From: Chloroflexota bacterium
Lineage (GTDB): Bacteria > Chloroflexota > Dormibacteria > Dormibacterales > Dormibacteraceae
Direction of reading: 5' to 3'
Assembly (NCBI GenBank): GCA_003446775.1
Contig: DMCH01000102.1
Location: forward strand, 29,800 to 54,894
Length of the DNA stretch: 25,095 nt
The notes under the pieces were generated by a model. It had not been told where the DNA came from and did not search any database. It saw only the letters and a program-made list of their open reading frames with translations. The number at the start of each line of letters is the position of its first letter. Position 1 is the stretch's first letter. Shown piece after piece: positions 21,546 to 25,095 of the stretch. A program made the translations under genes and the position numbers.

Positions 21546-22341
21546 TTGCCTCCTCCTTAATGTCAAGCTTGCTGATCTTACTGCCAAGGTTACGGGCTAT
21601 GGACGCCAAGAATTCCTTGTATAGCTCTTCCAACTCTTTGAGAACTGCGTCACCGACGGCATCTATCTGTCCAGCTCTAACGATCAGCAGGTCGGTATCC
21701 TTGCCGACGCCTGGGGCGACCTCAGCCCGGCGCTTGGAGGCATAGACCCGAAAAACAGTCTCCTTCAGGTCATCCTTGGCGGTGTGCTCGAAGCCAATCA
21801 TTGACTGCAGGGCGTGCAGGGTGCCGCTGCCAATCGCGGCGAAGTTGATCACGTCGTGGCGGTTCACTTTCCCGCCAGGGTTGTGGACCGTAAATAGGTG
21901 CGCACCCGAGTCATCCACTCCAGCGGCCAAGAGCTCAACCCCGAGGTTGTACTGAGCCAGCGCCTGGTCGATCATCATGACGATCGGCTGCTGAAGCTGC
22001 GCGTGTTGGCCGTAGAAGGCAGCCCAATTTAGGCCTCGCGCCATTAGGATGTCGGCCTCGGCTCGCTCCTGGCGCATTTGCGCGTATTGGGTCGACAACG
22101 CGTTGGCCAGATCGGTCACGGTGTGCACCGTGCCTGCGCGGACCACGCGCTCAGTCAGCATGTTGGCTATCAGCGCATCACCGGCACCAAACACCACCGC
22201 GCTTGGCGGCGCTACGGTCAATTTGGGAACCCCATGCTCGAACTCGATCAGGTTGGCCCAGGTCACCATTCGGTCGGAGGCCACCACGACCGCCTTCGAG
22301 TCCCCTGAGTCAGCGCACAGAGCGCCCATACAAATCGTCAT
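21469..22341 (-). CDS. Stand-alone proteasome-beta/HslV-like Ntn hydrolase
   Basis: From ATG at 22341 the 290-residue protein reads MTICMGALCADSGDSKAVVV..., so Met removal would expose Thr as N-terminal nucleophile. The proteasome-beta catalytic pattern follows: VVVASDRMVT (Asp23), HGVPKLTV (Lys40), AVVFGAGD, then FAAIGSGTLHALQSM (168-182) and GVGKDTDLLIVRAG (211-224), the last two closely matching 20S beta/HslV helix and strand motifs. The C-terminal 60 residues (KELEELYKEFLASIARNLGSK... and an Arg/Ala-rich tail) are an added helix and disordered tail. A TTG at 22353 opens the same frame four codons earlier but would bury the Thr. No ATPase (HslU, Mpa) or other proteasome gene is nearby. Activity and target are unknown. 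Confidence 0.8.
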   Translation of the reverse strand: MTICMGALCADSGDSKAVVVASDRMVTWANLIEFEHGVPKLTVAPPSAVVFGAGDALIANMLTERVVRAGTVHTVTDLANALSTQYAQMRQERAEADILMARGLNWAAFYGQHAQLQQPIVMMIDQALAQYNLGVELLAAGVDDSGAHLFTVHNPGGKVNRHDVINFAAIGSGTLHALQSMIGFEHTAKDDLKETVFRVYASKRRAEVAPGVGKDTDLLIVRAGQIDAVGDAVLKELEELYKEFLASIARNLGSKISKLDIKEEASEPAPAPKSATGARRRRTGAARAES

Positions 22342-22639
22342 TTCGCTTCGCAATCATGAGCGCGCGAGTTCGCTTGTCAAGTGAACCTGTTAACTGGCTC
22401 GCCAGGCCGCGGGGTCCGGGCAACTGCGACCTGCGCCGGGGTCGCCCCGATCCGGCCGATGACGGCCGAACGCCGCGGGCACGGTAGGCGCTAGTCTGCC
22501 GCCCCGGCCTCCGTGGTCGCTAGGACCGCGTAGACCCCCCAACCCGCCGTTGTCAGCCCGCTGCGAGAGGCATGCCCGGCCGACCTCCAAAGACTACAGA
22601 GCCCGCCACGGCACAACTGCTCACGTAGCCCGCGCCTGT
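22342..22639. other. 298-bp gap upstream of the hydrolase gene, no gene seen
   Basis: Very GC-rich sequence with several short CGGCC/GGCCG dyads. Short frames lack ribosome sites. It probably holds the promoter of the hydrolase operon, but I see no clear -10/-35 pair. Confidence 0.4.
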
Positions 22640-23257
22640 CTACTCCAGCGCTGCCTCCGCCTTGGCGAGTGCTTCTCTCGCCTCGGCGATGATCTTCACA
22701 AGCAGCTCCGACAGCTCATCACCCGCTTTCAGCATTTCCTTCGAGTACTCCCCCAAGCGCTCGCTTGTGTTCTTCGCGTGCTCGCGATTGTCAACCGCGA
22801 CCCAGAAGGAGTTCCAACCCTGCATGGCTACGCCGACCCGATGGAAGAGCGCCTCGGTTTCGGCATCCAGGAGCAGCGCTGGCCGCTCCCTGTCCGCCGC
22901 GTCCACGGCTTCCTTCAAGTTGGGATCGAGCTTCGTGTAGTCCTGCGGGCGCAATCTAAGGCGCTGTACCTCGTCTCTCATGGCGACCCCGACTGCGGCG
23001 ATTCGAAGCAGATTCGCGTAGATGCGGTCAGCGCGCCGGTCGCGGTGTGCTCGCCGGTCGGTCATCGCTTCCATGCGACGTTCGTGCTCATTATCTACGA
23101 GCCGGAGCTCCTTCTCGTGGGTGCGGTCGGCTGCCCGAAGTTCACTCTCGTGGGCGCGGTCAGCGTTCCCGTTCAGCCACGCCACACCGGCCTGAACAGC
23201 CGACGCGAGAAGTGCGCCAATGCCAATCGCTCCGACAAACTGCAGCCAGCCGGGCAT
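22640..23257 (-). CDS. Membrane-anchored coiled-coil protein, unknown
   Basis: From ATG at 23257, the 205-residue protein starts with one transmembrane helix (GWLQFVGAIGIGALLASAVQAGVAWL, 3-28). A long charged helix follows (about 35-80) with repeated HE/DR words (RAHESELRAADRTHEKELRLVDNEHERRMEAMTDRRAHRDRR), likely a coiled coil. The rest is helical (LLRIAAVGVAMRDEVQRLRL... EAREALAKAEAALE). The topology resembles small single-helix coiled-coil proteins common in accessory islands. No enzymatic motif is visible. The frame is open to 23428, but the upstream part is not protein-like. Its start is 24 bp from a divergent small gene. Confidence 0.75.
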   Translation of the reverse strand: MPGWLQFVGAIGIGALLASAVQAGVAWLNGNADRAHESELRAADRTHEKELRLVDNEHERRMEAMTDRRAHRDRRADRIYANLLRIAAVGVAMRDEVQRLRLRPQDYTKLDPNLKEAVDAADRERPALLLDAETEALFHRVGVAMQGWNSFWVAVDNREHAKNTSERLGEYSKEMLKAGDELSELLVKIIAEAREALAKAEAALE

Positions 23258-23281
23258 CGGGCAGAGAGTACCCTCGTTGCC

Positions 23282-23491
23282 ATGTCGCGGAAGGTCATCG
23301 GCAAGCTGCGCGCCACCTACTCCACCTGGGGTAAGGAGCGGCTGCTGATGGGCCGACCTCAGCAGACGATGTATCGCGGTGTTCTGATGGACGACGAACG
23401 CGAGTGGTGGTCCTGCTCGCACGAGCACGCCTCGGGGAGCCAGGCCACGCGCTGTGCAGACGAAGAGCTAGGGCGAGCGACTCCAACCTGA
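23282..23491 (+). CDS. 69-residue protein with a C-x-H-x-H...C motif
   Basis: ATG at 23282 opens MSRKVIGKLRATYSTWGKERLLMGRP..., followed by EWWSCSHEHASGSQATRCADEEL. The WxCxHxHx8C arrangement is seen in small actinobacterial hypothetical proteins and could bind zinc. There is no clear ribosome site, and the promoter would lie inside the divergent coiled-coil gene, so the call is moderate. The frame is open far upstream, but that part is antisense to the minus gene. Confidence 0.5.
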   Translation: MSRKVIGKLRATYSTWGKERLLMGRPQQTMYRGVLMDDEREWWSCSHEHASGSQATRCADEELGRATPT

Positions 23492-23518
23492 TCTGTCGGA
23501 TGTAGACTCCGGCCACAC

Positions 23519-23947
23519 TTGAGGCGACTGAGAGTCGTCGTGCTGACGACGGTGCTGGTGGCCTGCGGCGGTGCTGCTACACCGTTATCTTCCGGTGCCC
23601 CGCCTAGCCCGGTCGCAGCATCGCCATCGCCGGTCCAATCGCCAGTTCAACCGATCGTGCTGTCAGGCATAAACTCCAAAGTCACCGACCCGATGGAGAT
23701 TCCTCCCGGCAACTACCGGGTCAGCTGGCAGGCTATGGACATGGCGCAGATAGGCGGCACAACCGTGTCAGAGCTCTTCGAGGTCTACGTCCAGGGAAAG
23801 GAGAAGACCAATATCATCAACGAGGTCCTGCCTGGCACCCCCAGTGGCGAGGTTCTGTTCAGTTCCGCCGGGGGTCAGTTCATCATCGAGGTGCAGGCGA
23901 GCGAGACGACGTGGAAGATCACCTTCACCTGGCTGTCGCCTAACTAA
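23519..23947 (+). CDS. Secreted lipoprotein, unknown function
   Basis: TTG at 23519 gives a 142-residue protein with a classic lipoprotein signal: RRLR, hydrophobic VVVLTTVLVAC with the lipobox cysteine at residue 16, then a Pro/Ser-rich linker (SSGAPPSPVAASPSPVQSP). The mature domain (about 45-142) looks beta-rich (EIPPGNYRVSWQAMD... GEVLFSSAGGQFIIEVQASETTWKITFTWL), similar in style to small domains that bind or sense on the cell surface. A TAGACT box 10 bases upstream is a possible promoter. No ribosome site is seen. Confidence 0.78.
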   Translation: MRRLRVVVLTTVLVACGGAATPLSSGAPPSPVAASPSPVQSPVQPIVLSGINSKVTDPMEIPPGNYRVSWQAMDMAQIGGTTVSELFEVYVQGKEKTNIINEVLPGTPSGEVLFSSAGGQFIIEVQASETTWKITFTWLSPN

Positions 23948-23960
23948 CTCGCGCGGAAAG

Positions 23961-23998
23961 TCCGAAGTCAGGCGCTCTATCCATTGAGCTAAGCGGGC
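23961..23998 (-). pseudogene. 5'-half fragment of tRNA-Arg
   Basis: These 38 bases equal 19271-19308, the intact tRNA-Arg from its first base through the anticodon loop. The 3' half is missing and replaced by unrelated sequence. It overlaps the attL fragment by the 10 bases TCCGAAGTCA, and together the two fragments would make a whole tRNA. It marks the right edge of the inserted DNA. Confidence 0.92.
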
Positions 23999-24027
23999 GC
24001 AGGCCCATCGTAATTAGAACTGGAGCG

Positions 24028-24033
24028 TACGAT
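24028..24033 (+). promoter_or_regulatory. Candidate -10 box (TACGAT) for a leaderless transcript
   Basis: TACGAT ends six bases before the GTG at 24040, which lacks a Shine-Dalgarno. Leaderless initiation is a plausible explanation. Confidence 0.35.
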
Positions 24034-24039
24034 CCTTCT

Positions 24040-24378
24040 GTGGCTACCGAGCCGCCGCCGACTACACCCGTGGGGCCCCCGCAGCCTGGCCCCGGTGCCT
24101 CTCGCGACGAATGGCGGGCATGGCGGCACCAGATGCGTGATTACTGGCGCGCCCAGGGACATGCCGGCGGATGGTACGGGCCAGGCTACTGGCCGGGGCG
24201 ATGGGGCTGGTGGGGGGGCGGCTCGTTCTGGGCCGTGGTGCTGGTCGTCATCGGGATCTACTACCTGCTCCAGAACCTTGGCCTGCTCTCGTGGCTACGC
24301 GGAGATGTGCTGTGGCCGGCGGTGTTGATCCTGCTCGGACTCTGGCTGCTCCTGCGCCGCAGCCGTTGGTGGCCCTAA
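24040..24378 (+). CDS. Small membrane protein with LiaF/DUF5668-like helical hairpin
   Basis: The 112-residue protein starts at GTG. A Pro-rich N-terminus and a DEWRAWRHQMRDYW helix lead into a Trp/Gly-rich segment (GGWYGPGYWPGRWGWWGGG). Two transmembrane helices follow: FWAVVLVVIGIYYLLQNLGLL (about 63-83) and DVLWPAVLILLGLWLLLRR (about 89-107). The ...GIYYLLQNLGLLSWL...WPAVLILLGLWLL pattern is the hairpin found in LiaF-type and DUF5668 envelope-stress membrane proteins. Its role here is unknown. It is 21 bp upstream of the cupin gene. Confidence 0.8.
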   Translation: MATEPPPTTPVGPPQPGPGASRDEWRAWRHQMRDYWRAQGHAGGWYGPGYWPGRWGWWGGGSFWAVVLVVIGIYYLLQNLGLLSWLRGDVLWPAVLILLGLWLLLRRSRWWP

Positions 24379-24399
24379 GCCAGGGAGGGTTCTGAGCCC

Positions 24400-24771
24400 A
24401 TGCGTAAGACGTACTTCCATCTCTTCTCGGACCCGAGCGGCGCCAGCCACCTGGAGACACTGGAGGCAGAGCTCGCCGCCACTCCCTTCGCGCCGCCCGC
24501 CCCTGACCTCTTCTTGTCGCAACCGATGCCGGCCGCTGCGGCTGCTTTCCTCATTGCGCCCGCCGGCTGGAGCGGCACCTGGCACGTCGCGCCACGCCGG
24601 CAGCTTTTCGTCGTGCTCAGCGGAGAGATCGAGGTCGAGATGTCAGACGGCACAGTCGAGAGAAGTGGGCCGGGCGCGGTGGCGCTGCTGGAGGACACGA
24701 CGGGGCGTGGTCACATCACGCGAGTGATCGGCGATGCCGCGGTCGAAGCGCTGGTCGTTCCGCTCGCTTAG
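24400..24771 (+). CDS. Cupin-domain protein
   Basis: The 123-residue protein is a single small beta-barrel of the cupin superfamily: GTWHVAPRRQLFVVLSGEIEVEMSDG (about 64-89) is cupin motif 1, and the following GPGAVALLEDTTGRGHITRVIGD is motif 2. Motif 1 keeps one His (WHVAP) and lacks the usual second His/Glu set, so metal binding is uncertain. Function cannot be named. The start ATG at 24400 follows the membrane gene closely. Confidence 0.85.
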   Translation: MRKTYFHLFSDPSGASHLETLEAELAATPFAPPAPDLFLSQPMPAAAAAFLIAPAGWSGTWHVAPRRQLFVVLSGEIEVEMSDGTVERSGPGAVALLEDTTGRGHITRVIGDAAVEALVVPLA

Positions 24772-24780
24772 CGCTCGAGC

Positions 24781-25095
24781 CTAGACGGCGACCACGTAGC
24801 GCTGGTGGTTGAGGCCCCAGGCCGCGTAACGCATCAGTCCGACCGCACGGTATCGGCGCCGGCCCGCCCGGGTCTCCCCCATCTCGATCGCCTTGCGCAG
24901 CGCGGCCGGGGTTTTGCCGGGGAACTCCGTGAACGCCCGCCCGACCGCATCCACGATATGCGCGTCCGAGCCGCCCAGCTCAGCGGCTCCGAGACCCATG
25001 TTCAATCGTCGCGCCAGCTGGTTGGAAACGTAAAAGCCCGGCGTTGCCTTCTACACTTCGATGGCGTCAAAGCCCAGCTCGGCGGCCAGCCACCC
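24781..25095 (-). pseudogene. PHP-domain phosphoesterase gene interrupted by an in-frame TAG (partial)
   Basis: Reading inward from the right edge, the minus frame gives GWLAAELGFDAIEV, then TAG (25051-25053), then KATPGFYVSNQLARRLNMGLGAAELGGSDAHIVDAVGRAFTEF... to a stop at 24781. Both sides are one continuous PHP domain: the FDAIEV-Y-N-A strand precedes, and GGSDAH supplies metal ligands. The TAG replaces the usual Tyr codon (TAC to TAG is one base). Downstream, an ATG at 25005 could allow a 74-residue fragment. It is a probable pseudogene or a sequencing error, and the 5' part lies outside the window. Confidence 0.75.

Larger units (their letters stand above)
19281..23998. mobile_element. 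Second accessory segment between intact tRNA-Arg and a tRNA 5'-half copy
   Basis: This 4.7-kb stretch starts within the intact tRNA-Arg and ends at an exact 38-bp copy of that tRNA's 5' half. It carries small unknown genes, a proteasome-like hydrolase, a membrane coiled-coil protein and a lipoprotein, with no integrase. The simplest reading is an element that inserted at the anticodon region and supplied a new tRNA 5' half. A segmental duplication is the alternative. The evidence is the repeat only. Confidence 0.5.

Noticed and set aside
22550..23491. 313-residue plus-strand frame
   Set aside because: Most of it is antisense to the coiled-coil membrane gene; only the last 69 codons look like a separate small protein.
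23961..23998. A second tRNA-Arg gene
   Set aside because: Only the 5' half is present; no T-arm or 3' acceptor strand follows.
1..25095. CRISPR array or rRNA genes
   Set aside because: No regularly spaced identical repeats and no rRNA-like conserved segments were seen in either strand.

Overview
The window is high-GC DNA with tightly packed genes, several GTG and TTG starts, a chromosomal threonine operon and DUF2510-type membrane proteins. This fits an actinobacterium or a related Terrabacteria lineage (Dormibacterota or Chloroflexota-like). The taxonomic call is inference only.

Left backbone (1-9738). A minus-strand cluster runs hom, thrC, thrB, lysC, ychF-like, then a GcvH-like gene cut by the window edge. 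It holds the aspartate-to-threonine pathway with junctions of 26 bp or less, or overlaps, between several genes. The GcvH-like protein has lost its lipoyl lysine and the YchF-like GTPase has lost its switch regions, so both look like divergent paralogues. Divergent from hom is an ornithine cyclodeaminase/alanine dehydrogenase-family gene. Next come an ECF sigma factor with a small membrane partner, a PH-like protein, tRNA-Leu(GAG), and a membrane protein whose C-terminus is a histidine-kinase dimerisation helix with Arg in place of the phospho-accepting His.

Integrated element (9739-19280). A 46-bp perfect repeat of the tRNA-Arg(TCG) 3' half bounds 9.5 kb, with a tyrosine integrase beside the intact tRNA. 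Inside is a plus-strand run of small genes: XRE regulator, Cys-rich proteins, RepA-like ATPase followed by an iteron-like cluster, HNH nuclease, coiled-coil protein, M41-like metallopeptidase, a 431-residue tape-measure-like protein and a His-rich tail-fibre-like protein. Behind the integrase on the minus strand are two very small genes, one holin-like. No terminase, portal or capsid gene is visible. The element looks like a phage satellite or a reduced prophage that keeps tail-related genes.

Second accessory segment (19281-23998). It starts at the intact tRNA-Arg and ends at an exact 38-bp copy of the tRNA 5' half. The two tRNA fragments at 9739 and 23998 overlap by 10 bp at the anticodon and together make one complete tRNA, so the whole 14.3 kb appears to have been inserted into one ancestral tRNA gene in two events. 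This segment carries a DUF2510/DUF4190-like membrane protein, several unknown small proteins, a stand-alone proteasome-beta-like Ntn hydrolase overlapping a small partner gene, a membrane-anchored coiled-coil protein and a lipoprotein.

Right backbone (23999-25095). This holds a LiaF-like membrane protein, a cupin, and a PHP-domain phosphoesterase gene interrupted by an in-frame TAG.
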